From Bacteroidaceae bacterium (GTDB lineage Bacteria > Bacteroidota > Bacteroidia > Bacteroidales > Bacteroidaceae): 56,453 bases of DNA. The DNA lies in the NCBI GenBank assembly GCA_024682035.1, contig JAIKZS010000165.1, positions 1-56,453 on the forward strand. Direction: 5' to 3'. The notes under the pieces were generated by a model. That model saw nothing but the letters and a program-made list of their open reading frames with translations, made no database searches and was not told the DNA's origin. This document shows, piece after piece, positions 8,232-17,987 of the stretch (its first letter is position 1; the number at the start of each line of letters is the position of its first letter). The translations under genes were made by a program, and so were the position numbers.

Positions 8232-9494
8232 ATGGTATCTTATAGACACATATTAGGGATAGCATATTTGCTTTGTTTTATCAGCCTAACCGTTGCTGCT
8301 AAAGACTTTGTGGTAGTAATTGATGCTGGTCATGGTGGTCATGATTCAGGGGCTGTAGGGAAAACGGCAAAAGAGAAAAATATCAATTTAGGCGTAGCAC
8401 TCAAACTAGGAAAACTCATTGAAAGTAAATGCAATGATGTAAAAGTAATCTACACCCGCAAAACCGATGTTTTTGTTAATCTAAACAGAAGAGCCGAAAT
8501 AGCTAACGAGGCCAAAGCCGATCTATTTATTTCTATTCACACCAATGCTTTAGCCAAAAACCATACTGCAAGAGGAGCATCAACATGGACACTAGGTTTG
8601 GCACGTAGCGATGCTAACCTTGAAGTTGCAAAACGTGAGAATGCTGTGATTTTATACGAAGATGATTATAAAACGCGCTACGCTGGTTTTGACCCCAACT
8701 CTTCTGAGTCATATATCATTTTTGAGTTCATGCAAGACCAATTTATGTCACAAAGTGTGCACTTTGCCTCAATGATACAGCAACAATTTAAAAGTAGCAG
8801 TAAACGCATTGATAGTGGAGTACATCAAGCAGGATTTCTGGTGCTTAGAGCCACATCAATGCCTAGTGTTTTAATTGAATTAGGTTTCATATCAACACCT
8901 GTTGAAGAAAAATACCTTAACAGTGAAGCTGGCAAAACATCAATGGCTAATAGCATATTCAATGCTTTTATCGCTTATAAGACAGAGCAGCAGGCTCGAG
9001 AATCTAGTATAAATAACACTTCCCCATCATTGGATAGTATCCAAGAAGATGAAGAAGTGAGACCTATAGCAAACGTAAATACGCCAACTAACAAGAGTGC
9101 TTCTCAAAAAGAGACACCCAAGAAAAACACACGCAGTAATGCTATTTCAACAAAGGCAAAACCATCCAATAACAATAAAGTAAAAGAAGAATCACAAAAG
9201 GTGACTGCCACTAACAGCGATGTACCTGTGTTCAAAATTCAAATTTTACTTTCTAAAACCAAGTTGAGCGACAACGACAAGCGCCTAAAAGGATTGAAAC
9301 CGGTGGAATATTACATTGAGAATGGTACTTATAAATATACATATGCAGCTTCAACCAACTACAATGAAGTAAAAAGAAAACTTAAAGAAGCTACAGCCAA
9401 ATTCAAGGATGCTTTTATTATTGCCTTTAAACAAGACAAAAAGATGAATGTGAATGAGGCCATTAAAGAATTTATGCAAAACAAGAACAAATAG
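8232..9494 (+). CDS. N-acetylmuramoyl-L-alanine amidase with C-terminal SPOR-like domain
   Basis: A 420-residue exported cell-wall hydrolase that cuts the amide bond between MurNAc and L-alanine. The signal peptide (about residues 1-22) ends at VAAKDF. An Amidase_3 zinc domain (residues 25-235) shows VVIDAGHGGHDSGAVG, a Glu/His-rich region and LFISIHTNAL. SVLIELGFISTPVEEKYL is the conserved end of the domain with the catalytic Glu. A Lys/Ser/Asn-rich linker (about 250-330) precedes a C-terminal region (VFKIQILLS...GTYKYTYAAS) resembling a SPOR peptidoglycan-binding fold. The MCE-family gene starts 22 bases downstream, so they form an envelope operon. Likely role: septal peptidoglycan splitting (AmiC-like); the SPOR assignment is by pattern only. 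Confidence 0.9.
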   Translation: MVSYRHILGIAYLLCFISLTVAAKDFVVVIDAGHGGHDSGAVGKTAKEKNINLGVALKLGKLIESKCNDVKVIYTRKTDVFVNLNRRAEIANEAKADLFISIHTNALAKNHTARGASTWTLGLARSDANLEVAKRENAVILYEDDYKTRYAGFDPNSSESYIIFEFMQDQFMSQSVHFASMIQQQFKSSSKRIDSGVHQAGFLVLRATSMPSVLIELGFISTPVEEKYLNSEAGKTSMANSIFNAFIAYKTEQQARESSINNTSPSLDSIQEDEEVRPIANVNTPTNKSASQKETPKKNTRSNAISTKAKPSNNNKVKEESQKVTATNSDVPVFKIQILLSKTKLSDNDKRLKGLKPVEYYIENGTYKYTYAASTNYNEVKRKLKEATAKFKDAFIIAFKQDKKMNVNEAIKEFMQNKNK

Positions 9495-9516
9495 AATAAT
9501 TATTCAACATACTTTT

Positions 9517-10422
9517 ATGAAAGGATTTAATAAGGAAGTAAAAATAGGAATTGCAGGCATCGCAGCCTTACTATTATTAATATATGGTATTAATTACCTA
9601 AAAGGAGTCAGTCTTTTTAAACCTAGCAATTTTTTTTATGTGCAGTTTGAGGACATCAACGGATTGGCAAAATCTAGTCCTGTCTTTGCCGATGGTTTCA
9701 AAGTAGGTATAGTTAGCGACCTACAATATGACTATATTCACCCTGGTAATGTAATAGCAGAAATTGACGTGGATCCTTCATTGCGTATTCCAAAAGGATC
9801 AACTGCAGAACTACAGGCAGATTTGTTAGGAGCAGTGAAGCTAAACCTTCTTTTATCCAACAACCCGCGGGAAAAGCTGAATTACGGAGATACTATTAGT
9901 GGCAGTGTAAATGCAGGTGCCTTAGGCAAAGCAGCAGCAATGATACCTACTTTAGAAAAGATGTTGCCTAAATTAGATTCCATCATGGTGTCTTTAAATA
10001 AAATATTGTCCGACCCTGCCATACCTGCTACGCTGCACAATGTTGAAAGTCTTACAGCAAGCCTCAATAACAACAGCAAACAACTGGAACGGATCATGCA
10101 TAATGATATACCTCAGCTGACAGGAAAGTTGCATGAAATAAGCGACAACTTTTCTGTTATTAGTGGCAACCTCAAACAAATTGACTATGCTGCGACTATG
10201 AACAAAGTGGACCAGACTTTAGCCAATGTTCAACAAATTACAGAAAAACTGGAACGCCAGGATAACACAGTAGGTTTACTCTTGAACGACCCTTCACTAT
10301 ATAACAATTTGAACCAAACAGCAGTCAACGCTGCTAACTTGCTTAATGACTTACAAAACCATCCAAAGCGCTACGTACATTTCTCCATTTTTGGAAAAAA
10401 GGAAAAGGACGACAAACATTAA
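9517..10422 (+). CDS. MlaD/MCE-domain phospholipid-transport protein
   Basis: A 301-residue protein with one N-terminal transmembrane anchor (IGIAGIAALLLLIYGINYL, residues about 9-27). An MCE domain follows (SNFFYVQFEDINGLAKSSPVFADGFKVGIV...GAVKLNLLL, about 38-120). A long helical C-terminal part rich in Asn, Leu and Gln ends in KKEKDDKH. MCE proteins form hexameric rings that carry lipids across the periplasm as the substrate-binding part of an ABC transporter. No permease or ATPase gene is beside it here, so those must be elsewhere. The ATG at 9517 was chosen because the upstream in-frame stretch overlaps the amidase gene and lacks a membrane anchor. Confidence 0.88.
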   Translation: MKGFNKEVKIGIAGIAALLLLIYGINYLKGVSLFKPSNFFYVQFEDINGLAKSSPVFADGFKVGIVSDLQYDYIHPGNVIAEIDVDPSLRIPKGSTAELQADLLGAVKLNLLLSNNPREKLNYGDTISGSVNAGALGKAAAMIPTLEKMLPKLDSIMVSLNKILSDPAIPATLHNVESLTASLNNNSKQLERIMHNDIPQLTGKLHEISDNFSVISGNLKQIDYAATMNKVDQTLANVQQITEKLERQDNTVGLLLNDPSLYNNLNQTAVNAANLLNDLQNHPKRYVHFSIFGKKEKDDKH

Positions 10423-10737
10423 TTTAGATTTTATCTAAATAAATACGAATAACGAATAGGAGGGAAAAAAGTTGCAAAACTAATTATATTGGGGGATTAC
10501 GCGAAACCTTTACAAAGATATAAACCCAATATAATTCTCCCCTTTTGAATGATTTATAAATATCTGATAAACAACATTGTATAAAAATAATAACACCAGC
10601 TCTTGAAGCTTTTTAAGCAAATATTACCCCAAGGCATTGAAACATAACGCCTTGAGGTTTGGACTATATTTCCAAGGAAAAATTACATTTTTTTTTTTGA
10701 AATAAGATTCCCATCTTTGTACTCAAGAAAAAAGCAA
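10423..10737. other. 315-bp intergenic region upstream of dnaA with two inverted repeats
   Basis: It contains a perfect 12-bp inverted repeat (AATTATATTGGG at 10482-10493 and its complement at 10525-10536, 31 bases apart). A second hairpin at 10627-10657 has arms around CAAGGC/GCCTTG (8 of 9 pairs). A long T run lies at about 10688-10698. The first could end the MCE operon or be an operator; the second lies in the probable dnaA leader. I looked for DnaA boxes (TTATCCACA-like) and saw no good match, so there is no support here for oriC. The best -7 candidate (CATCTTTG, 10712-10719) has no properly spaced -33 box. Confidence 0.5.
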
Positions 10738-12150
10738 ATGACGAATCAAGGTGAACATATAGTACAACGTGTGGACTTTGCCTCCCTTTGGTCAAAATGT
10801 CTGCAAACTATTAAGGATAATGTTAACGAACAGATATTCCAAACATGGTTTGCCCCTATTGTACCATTAAAATACGAGAACAACACCTTACACATCAGTG
10901 TTCCTAGCCAATATTATTATGAATTTTTGGAAGAGCAGTTCATTGATTTATTAAGAAAGGTGTTATATAAGTATTTTGGTGAGGGTACTAATTTGGAATA
11001 CCAAGTTATGGTAGTTCAAGACACCCATACTACTGTTGATTATAAGTCCACTCAACGCACCATCTTGCTTCATCCATCTAAACCTATTACTAATAAAGGT
11101 CTGCCACAAGGCATTGTCAGCGAACTGGACCCACACCTCAACCCAAATTGTAATTTCAGCACCTTCATAGAGGGTATGAGCAATAAGCTGGCACGTAGCG
11201 TGGCTGAGGCAGTTGCAATGAATCCAGGAAAGACATTTAATCCTTATTTTATATATGGTACATCTGGAGTTGGAAAGACACATCTTGCCAATGCCATAGG
11301 TTTGAGAGTAAAGGAATTGAATCCTGCTGCTCGTGTTCTTTATGTATCAGCACATTTGTTTAAGGTTCAATACACCGATTCGGTTAGGAACAATACCTTG
11401 AATGATTTTATTAATTTCTATCAGACCATTGACGTGCTGATTATTGATGATATTCAAGAATTTGCTGGAACCACTAAAACACAAAACACATTTTTCTATA
11501 TATTTAATCAGTTACACCAAAATGGTAAACAACTGGTTATGACAGCCGATAGAGCTCCCATGCTGCTACAAGGCCTAGAAGACCGTTTGATTACACGTTT
11601 CAAATGGGGTATGGTAGCAGAGATTGAAAAGCCATCGCTTGATTTGCGTAAAGATATTTTACGTAGTAAAGTACAACGTGATGGCTGGAAATTCCCTGAG
11701 AATGTTATTGACTTTGTTGCCGAGCATGTAACAAGTAGTGTAAGAGACATAGAAGGGATTGCCATTTCATTGATGGCACAAGCCACTATATTTAACAAGG
11801 ATATCGATTTAGAATTGGCTAGACAGACAGTAAATAAACTTTCTTGCGTAGAAAAGAGAGAAATTACTATCGACGATATCTTGGAAACCGTATGCAAGCA
11901 TTATGGTCTGGATATTGCTTCTATCCATACCAAATCTCGAAAACATGAGATTGTGCAAGCGCGACAAATTGCAATGTTCCTTGCCAAAGACTACACAGAT
12001 TTTTCAACAGCCCGCATTGGCAAGCTCATTGGCAACAGAGATCATGCTACAGTACTTCATGCATTCAAAACAATTAAGGAATTGGAAGAGGTTGACAAAA
12101 AATTCCATGAAGAACTGGAAGAAATCCGTATTGCATTAAAAAACAAATAA
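10738..12150 (+). CDS. dnaA: chromosomal replication initiator protein DnaA
   Basis: A 470-residue AAA+ initiator that binds oriC DnaA boxes and melts the origin. Domain I (about 1-85) includes [15 protein letters not shown]. The AAA+ core has Walker [16 protein letters not shown] and Walker [13 protein letters not shown], plus sensor-1 LVMTADRAP and the arginine-finger region [12 protein letters not shown]. Domain IV carries the DNA-binding signature around [18 protein letters not shown] and [15 protein letters not shown]. The start is the ATG at 10738 (MTNQGEH); an upstream in-frame TTG at 10717 would add seven residues and is unlikely. nrdJ begins 22 bases after the stop, so initiation and dNTP supply may share a transcript. 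dnaN and recF do not follow, which is usual for Bacteroidetes. Confidence 0.97.
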   Translation: MTNQGEHIVQRVDFASLWSKCLQTIKDNVNEQIFQTWFAPIVPLKYENNTLHISVPSQYYYEFLEEQFIDLLRKVLYKYFGEGTNLEYQVMVVQDTHTTVDYKSTQRTILLHPSKPITNKGLPQGIVSELDPHLNPNCNFSTFIEGMSNKLARSVAEAVAMNPGKTFNPYFIYGTSGVGKTHLANAIGLRVKELNPAARVLYVSAHLFKVQYTDSVRNNTLNDFINFYQTIDVLIIDDIQEFAGTTKTQNTFFYIFNQLHQNGKQLVMTADRAPMLLQGLEDRLITRFKWGMVAEIEKPSLDLRKDILRSKVQRDGWKFPENVIDFVAEHVTSSVRDIEGIAISLMAQATIFNKDIDLELARQTVNKLSCVEKREITIDDILETVCKHYGLDIASIHTKSRKHEIVQARQIAMFLAKDYTDFSTARIGKLIGNRDHATVLHAFKTIKELEEVDKKFHEELEEIRIALKNK

Positions 12151-12172
12151 TATTTTTTTCTTAGCTTATACC

Positions 12173-14710
12173 GTGGAGAAACAGATTTATACCTACGATC
12201 AAGCATTCGAAGCTTCACTAAAATACTTCGAAGGCGATGAACTCGCTGCCCGTGTTTGGGTCAACAAATATGCTGTAAAAGATTCATTTGGAAACATCTA
12301 TGAAGAATCACCAGAAGACATGCATTGGCGTATTGCCAATGAACTGGCTCGTATAGAGAAGAAATATCCTAACCCACTGAGCTCGCAGGAACTATTTGAT
12401 TTGATGGATCATTTTAAATACATCGTTCCTCAAGGTAGTCCAATGACAGGAATTGGCAACGATTATCAAATAGCCTCACTATCCAATTGTTTTGTAGTAG
12501 GGGTTGACGGTGAAGCAGATTCCTATGGTGCCATTTTTAAAATTGATGAAGAGCAAGTGCAGTTGATGAAAAGACGTGGTGGTGTAGGCCATGACTTATC
12601 ACATATTCGTCCGAAAGGATCACCTGTTAAGAATTCTGCCCTTACATCAACAGGTCTTGTTCCTTTTATGGAACGCTATTCAAACTCTACCAGAGAAGTG
12701 GCACAGGACGGTCGACGTGGCGCCTTAATGTTAACAGTAGCCATAAAGCACCCAGATTCAGAGGCATTTATTGATGCTAAAATGACCGATGGAAAAATAA
12801 CTGGAGCGAATGTTTCTGTCAAAATTGACGATGAGTTTATGCAAGCTGCTTTGGAAAACAAGCCTTACACTCAACAATATCCTATTCACAGCGATGACCC
12901 CAAAGTAAAAAAAGATATTGATGCTAATGCTTTATGGAAGAAAATAGTTCACAATGCATGGAAGTCGGCTGAACCTGGTGTATTGTTCTGGGATACAATT
13001 CTGCGTGAGTCAATCCCTGATTGCTATGCAGATCTGGGATTCCGCACTGTAGCCACCAACCCATGTGGTGAGATACCTCTATGCCCCTATGACTCTTGCC
13101 GCCTATTGGCAATTAATCTGTATTCATATGTAGTAAAGCCCTTCACAACTGAAGCTTATTTTGACTTCGATTTATTCAAAAAACATGTGAAATTGGCACA
13201 ACGAATTATGGATGACATAATTGATCTTGAGTTAGAAAAAATAGAGTTGATTTTACAAAAGGTCAAGAGTGATCCTGAGGACGATAATGTAAAACATACA
13301 GAATTGGAGCTGTGGGAAAAGATATACAAAAAGAGCGGAATGGGACGTCGCACAGGTGTAGGAATCACAGCAGAAGGAGACATGATTGCTGCTATGGGAC
13401 TGCGCTATGGCACAAAAGAAGCTATTGACTTCTCCGTACAAGTACAACAATCACTCGCCCTAAATGCCTACCGTTCATCAGTTGAGATGGCAAAAGAACG
13501 TGGAGCTTTTGAGGTTTTCGATTATAAACGCGAAGAGAATAATCCGTTTATAAAGCGTTTGGCTGATGCAGATCCTGCTCTTTATGAAGACATGAAAAAA
13601 TATGGACGACGCAACATTGCTTGTCTTACTATTGCCCCCACGGGCACAACAAGTTTGATGACCCAAACTTCGTCGGGAATTGAGCCTGTATTCATGCCTG
13701 TTTACAAACGCCGTAGGAAAGTTAATCCTAACGACACCAATGTGCATGTTGATTTCGTTGATGAGACTGGAGATGCATTCGAAGAATATATTGTATTCCA
13801 TCCTAAGTTTAAAACCTGGATGCAAGTGAATGGATTCGATACCAACAAACGATATTCACAAGAAGAGTTAGACGCCTTGGTAGAGAAATCTCCTTATTAT
13901 AAAGCTACTTCAAACGATATTGACTGGCTGCAAAAAGTCCAGATGCAAGGACGCATACAGAAATGGGTTGACCATAGTATCAGTGTCACAATCAATTTAC
14001 CTAATAATGTAGATGAGGAATTGGTAAACACCTTATATGTGGAAGCTTGGAAATGTGGCTGCAAGGGATGTACCGTGTATCGCGATGGTTCACGAGCTGG
14101 TGTATTGCTCTCTACTAAGAAAGAAGAGAAGAAAGAAGCTGTGCCATGCATTCAACCGACTGTAGTAGAAGTTCGTCCTAAGATTCTTGAAGCAGATGTT
14201 GTGCGTTTCCAAAACAACAAAGAGAAATGGGTGGCATTCGTAGGCTTGCTTGATGGTTACCCTTACGAAATATTCACGGGTGTGCTGGATGACGAAGAAG
14301 GCATCATGCTGCCAAAATCCATTTCACGTGGATATATTATCAAGAATGTTGATGAAAATGGTAATAAGCGCTACGATTTCCAGTTTGAGAACAAGCGAGG
14401 ATATAAAGTAACCATCGAAGGGCTTTCAGAAAAATTCAACAAAGAATACTGGAACTATGCAAAACTTATCTCCAGTGTATTGCGCTACAGAATGCCTATC
14501 GATCGTGTCATCCGTTTAGTAGGGCAATTAGAGCTCGACAGCGAAAATATTAACACTTGGAAGAATGGCGTAGAAAGAGCCTTGAAGAAATATATTGCCG
14601 ATGGAACAGTAGCCAAAGGTCAGAAGTGCCCTAACTGTGGCAGCGAAACATTGGTTTACCAAGAAGGATGCTTGATTTGTACCACATGCGGTGCTTCAAG
14701 GTGTGGTTAA
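12173..14710 (+). CDS. nrdJ: adenosylcobalamin-dependent (class II) ribonucleotide reductase
   Basis: An 845-residue enzyme converting ribonucleotides to deoxyribonucleotides using a B12-derived radical, with or without oxygen. Recognisable parts: an N-terminal ATP-cone-less segment; SNCFVVGVDGEADSYG (first redox Cys region); LMKRRGGVGHDLSHIRP; the active-site NPCGEIPLCPYDSC; and APTGTTSLMTQTSSGIEP. The C-terminal zinc-ribbon-like tail CPNCGSETLVYQEGCLICTTC carries the regenerating cysteines. It starts with GTG at 12173 (no ATG is available before the conserved YTYDQAFEASL), 22 bases after dnaA. No cobalamin riboswitch was seen in the gap or upstream of dnaA. The gene depends on vitamin B12, which gut Bacteroidales often salvage. 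Confidence 0.92.
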   Translation: MEKQIYTYDQAFEASLKYFEGDELAARVWVNKYAVKDSFGNIYEESPEDMHWRIANELARIEKKYPNPLSSQELFDLMDHFKYIVPQGSPMTGIGNDYQIASLSNCFVVGVDGEADSYGAIFKIDEEQVQLMKRRGGVGHDLSHIRPKGSPVKNSALTSTGLVPFMERYSNSTREVAQDGRRGALMLTVAIKHPDSEAFIDAKMTDGKITGANVSVKIDDEFMQAALENKPYTQQYPIHSDDPKVKKDIDANALWKKIVHNAWKSAEPGVLFWDTILRESIPDCYADLGFRTVATNPCGEIPLCPYDSCRLLAINLYSYVVKPFTTEAYFDFDLFKKHVKLAQRIMDDIIDLELEKIELILQKVKSDPEDDNVKHTELELWEKIYKKSGMGRRTGVGITAEGDMIAAMGLRYGTKEAIDFSVQVQQSLALNAYRSSVEMAKERGAFEVFDYKREENNPFIKRLADADPALYEDMKKYGRRNIACLTIAPTGTTSLMTQTSSGIEPVFMPVYKRRRKVNPNDTNVHVDFVDETGDAFEEYIVFHPKFKTWMQVNGFDTNKRYSQEELDALVEKSPYYKATSNDIDWLQKVQMQGRIQKWVDHSISVTINLPNNVDEELVNTLYVEAWKCGCKGCTVYRDGSRAGVLLSTKKEEKKEAVPCIQPTVVEVRPKILEADVVRFQNNKEKWVAFVGLLDGYPYEIFTGVLDDEEGIMLPKSISRGYIIKNVDENGNKRYDFQFENKRGYKVTIEGLSEKFNKEYWNYAKLISSVLRYRMPIDRVIRLVGQLELDSENINTWKNGVERALKKYIADGTVAKGQKCPNCGSETLVYQEGCLICTTCGASRCG

Positions 14711-14823
14711 CCACTTTTTTCTACTTTTTTTTGTAAAGAAAGAAAAATATCTTAGCAATAGCTGCAAGATTGTGCAAAAAATTTAATATAATTGCATAAT
14801 CAATTGTAGCTATTGTGTTTTTT

Positions 14824-17514
14824 ATGATACTTAAATTTAATATCGAATACCGTACCCATTGGGGCGAAGAAGTAAAAGTCGTGGGCAACATGCCCGAATT
14901 AGGTAATGACAACATTGAACAAGCTGTTGCTCTTTCCACAAATGATGGCATTAGGTGGTCTGTTGCATTAGAAGTAAAAGTAAGTTCTACTAAACTCATC
15001 AAGTATCACTACCTTATTGGCCGTGACAAAGAAATTGTACGTCAGGAATGGCATGCTTTTCCGAGAGTGCTTCATGCTCATAATCTGAAAGGAAAGGTAT
15101 ATACATTGATGGATAGTTGGAAAGACTTACCAAACAACAGTTATCTTTATTCATCGGCCTTTACAGAAGCATGGACTGCACATAGTAAACGTAGTCAAGG
15201 ATTGCCAACGCCACCTCGTGGCATCGTCATTAAAGCATATTTGCCTACTAAAACAAATGTACGCCTTGCCATTTGTGGTAACCAAGAAGTATTTGGCAAC
15301 TGGAACCCAGAAAAGGCAATGGTGATGAGCGACACCTATTATCCTGAATGGCAAATAGAAGTAGATGCCAACAAATTGCAGTTCCCTATAGAGTATAAGT
15401 TTGTGTTGGTGGATGTTAAAACGAAAGAATTTCTGGGATGGGAAGATAATCCCAATCGATTATTAACAGAGCCAGAATTAGAAGAAAAGGGAACTGTTGT
15501 GTATGGCGATCGCTATGCAATGTTTAATCTTCAGCCATGGAAAGGTGCCGGTGTGGCAGTACCTGTATTTTCTTTACGCTCAAAAGGAAGTTTCGGAGTG
15601 GGAGACTTTGGTGATTTGAAATTAATGGTAGATTGGGCAGCAAAAACGCACCAAAAGATGGTGCAAATCTTACCAATCTACGATACAACTATCACTAAAA
15701 CATGGACTGATTCCTATCCATACAACAGCATATCTATTTATGCTATACACCCTATGTACGCAGATTTGCGCCAAATGGGAACGCTTAAAAGTGAAAAACA
15801 GGCATACTTCAATGACTTGAGAGGCAAATTGAATAATTTACCTCAGATTGACTATGAGGCAGTAAACAATGCTAAGTGGGAATTCTTTAAACTATTATTC
15901 AAGCAAGATGGCGAAGCTACCATGAGCTCTCCTGCTTTTGGAGCCTTTTTCCTAAACAACCAGAGCTGGTTGGTGCCATATGCCGCTTTTAGCTATTTAC
16001 GCGACAAATATGGCACGCCAAATTTCCGCGAATGGCCTAAATACCAAAAATACGATCCTGAAGAGATAGCCAAGCTATGCAGTAGCAAGAGCAAAGCTTT
16101 CCACGAAATAGCCCTCTACTATTTCATTCAATTTCACCTTGACCGTCAGCTATCAGCTGTAACTTCATATGCACGCAAGCAAGGAGTCGTGCTAAAAGGT
16201 GATATACCTATAGGCATTAGCCGCAACAGTGTAGAGGCTTGGACAGAACCACATTATTTCAATCTCAACGGACAAGCAGGAGCACCACCAGACGATTTCT
16301 CTGTCAATGGTCAGAATTGGGGATTCCCCACTTATAACTGGGACGTAATGGAGAAAGATAACTATGCTTGGTGGATGAAACGATTCCGCAAAATGAGCGA
16401 ATATTTTGACGCCTATCGCATAGATCACATATTAGGATTCTTCCGCATCTGGGAGATGCCAAGCCACGCTGTTCATGGACTGTTAGGCCAATTTGTTCCT
16501 TCCATGCCTATGACACCCGAGGAAATTGAGAGTTTCGGTTTACACTTTAACGAAGAATTCTTTACAAAGCCATACATACACGAAAGCTTCTTAAGTTCAA
16601 TCTTTGGCGAGCATACCAATTATGTAAAGCAAACGTTTTTAGATTCCACAAGCGCTTTTGAGATCTACAGGATGAAACCTGAGTTTGCGACCCAACGACA
16701 AGTAGAAGCTTATTTCAAGGGTAAAACGGACGATAACAGCATAAAGATTCGTGAAGGATTGTATAGCCTTATCAGTGATGTATTGTTCTTGCGTGACCGT
16801 CAAGACAACAATCGCTTCCATCCACGTATCAGCGTCCAGAATGACTATATATTCCAAACCTTGAGTGATGATGAAAAACAAGCATTCATCAACCTATACA
16901 ATCATTATTATTACCAACGCCACAATGAGTTCTGGCGAGAGCAAGCGATGAAAAAATTGCCTCAGCTCACTCAATGCACAAATATGTTGGTATGTGGTGA
17001 GGACTTAGGTATGATTCCAGATTGTGTCCCTACCGTGATGAATGATTTGCGCATACTCTCCTTGGAGATTCAACGAATGCCTAAGAAACTTGGCACAGAG
17101 TTTGGCAATCCAAATCAATATCCATATCGTTCTGTATGCACAATCTCTACACACGATATGTCAACCATGCGTGGCTGGTGGGAAGAAAACCCACAGATTA
17201 CACAACGCTATTATAACATGGTCATGGGGAAATCAGGTTTTGCACCATCTACTGCTACACCACAGATTTGCGAAGATATTATAGATGCCCATCTCCATAG
17301 TAATTCTATGCTTTGTGTACCATCATTGCAAGACTGGCTTTCTATAGATGGCGAAATACGTTTACCCGATGGACAAGATGAACGCATCAACATACCAGCC
17401 ATTGTAAAACACTACTGGCGCTATCGTATGCACCTAACCATAGAAGAATTGCTACAGGCTGATAATTTAAATAACAAAATTATCAGTTTGATAAACAATA
17501 CTGGCAGAGGCTAA
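14824..17514 (+). CDS. malQ: 4-alpha-glucanotransferase (GH77) with two N-terminal starch-binding domains
   Basis: An 896-residue cytosolic disproportionating enzyme for maltodextrins and glycogen. Two CBM20 modules come first (residues about 1-105 with YRTHWGEEVKVVGNMPELG, and about 125-235 with NVRLAICGNQEVFGNWNPEKA). The GH77 barrel then shows AGVAVPVFSLRSKGSFGVGDFGDL and DAYRIDHILGFFRIWEMP with the nucleophile Asp534. CGEDLGMIPDCVP carries the acid/base Glu726, and ISTHDMSTMRGWW carries Asp778. The CBM20-CBM20-GH77 layout resembles plant DPE2 and is common in Bacteroidetes. The start is the ATG at 14824; a GTG nine bases upstream is less likely. folB follows after 7 bases. Confidence 0.95.
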   Translation: MILKFNIEYRTHWGEEVKVVGNMPELGNDNIEQAVALSTNDGIRWSVALEVKVSSTKLIKYHYLIGRDKEIVRQEWHAFPRVLHAHNLKGKVYTLMDSWKDLPNNSYLYSSAFTEAWTAHSKRSQGLPTPPRGIVIKAYLPTKTNVRLAICGNQEVFGNWNPEKAMVMSDTYYPEWQIEVDANKLQFPIEYKFVLVDVKTKEFLGWEDNPNRLLTEPELEEKGTVVYGDRYAMFNLQPWKGAGVAVPVFSLRSKGSFGVGDFGDLKLMVDWAAKTHQKMVQILPIYDTTITKTWTDSYPYNSISIYAIHPMYADLRQMGTLKSEKQAYFNDLRGKLNNLPQIDYEAVNNAKWEFFKLLFKQDGEATMSSPAFGAFFLNNQSWLVPYAAFSYLRDKYGTPNFREWPKYQKYDPEEIAKLCSSKSKAFHEIALYYFIQFHLDRQLSAVTSYARKQGVVLKGDIPIGISRNSVEAWTEPHYFNLNGQAGAPPDDFSVNGQNWGFPTYNWDVMEKDNYAWWMKRFRKMSEYFDAYRIDHILGFFRIWEMPSHAVHGLLGQFVPSMPMTPEEIESFGLHFNEEFFTKPYIHESFLSSIFGEHTNYVKQTFLDSTSAFEIYRMKPEFATQRQVEAYFKGKTDDNSIKIREGLYSLISDVLFLRDRQDNNRFHPRISVQNDYIFQTLSDDEKQAFINLYNHYYYQRHNEFWREQAMKKLPQLTQCTNMLVCGEDLGMIPDCVPTVMNDLRILSLEIQRMPKKLGTEFGNPNQYPYRSVCTISTHDMSTMRGWWEENPQITQRYYNMVMGKSGFAPSTATPQICEDIIDAHLHSNSMLCVPSLQDWLSIDGEIRLPDGQDERINIPAIVKHYWRYRMHLTIEELLQADNLNNKIISLINNTGRG

Positions 17515-17521
17515 GAAATAT

Positions 17522-17878
17522 ATGAAGAGTGAGATAATATTGAAAGACATGCATTTCACTGCTTACCACGGCATTCTTCCCCAAGAAGCCGTGGTAGGCA
17601 ATGATTTCGTAGTTAATCTTATACTCCAGGTGGATATATCCTCAGCCATGCTATCCGATGACATTGCTGACACCATTAACTATGCCAAGGTATATGATGT
17701 TGTGAAAGCTGAGATGCAAAAGCACTCCAACCTCTTGGAACATGTCACTGGAAGAATTGCCAATCGCCTTCTTACTGACTTTCCTCAAATTCTCTCAGTT
17801 GATATCCTTTTAGAGAAACTCAATCCGCCGATGAAGGCAGACATTCATAGCTCAGCTATTCATTTAGTACTACCATAA
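17522..17878 (+). CDS. folB: dihydroneopterin aldolase
   Basis: A 118-residue folate-pathway enzyme that converts 7,8-dihydroneopterin to 6-hydroxymethyl-dihydropterin plus glycolaldehyde. The family signatures are MHFTAYHGILPQEAVVGNDF near the N-terminus, TINYAKVYDVV in the middle and LLEHVTGRIANRLL, followed by the closing DILLEKLNPPM. The conserved Tyr/Glu/Lys active-site positions (Y16-H17, E22, K in LEKLNPP) are present, and length is typical. It lies only 7 bases after malQ on the same strand, so it is probably read from the same transcript although the functions are unrelated. No other folate genes are nearby. Confidence 0.93.
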   Translation: MKSEIILKDMHFTAYHGILPQEAVVGNDFVVNLILQVDISSAMLSDDIADTINYAKVYDVVKAEMQKHSNLLEHVTGRIANRLLTDFPQILSVDILLEKLNPPMKADIHSSAIHLVLP

Positions 17879-17987
17879 GGATAATTGTCCTCTGAAAGTA
17901 ATCTATGCTGGAGTAAAAGTCTTTGTGGAATTGATTCCAAATAAAAGATAGAAGTCTTTTGCTTTCTAAATTATAGAAAAATAAGCA

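Noticed and set aside
10423-10737. oriC next to dnaA
   Set aside because: No convincing DnaA boxes or AT-rich iterons were seen; the inverted repeats do not match.
12151-12172. Cobalamin riboswitch for nrdJ
   Set aside because: The gap is only 22 bases, and no B12-box-like sequence was seen upstream of dnaA.
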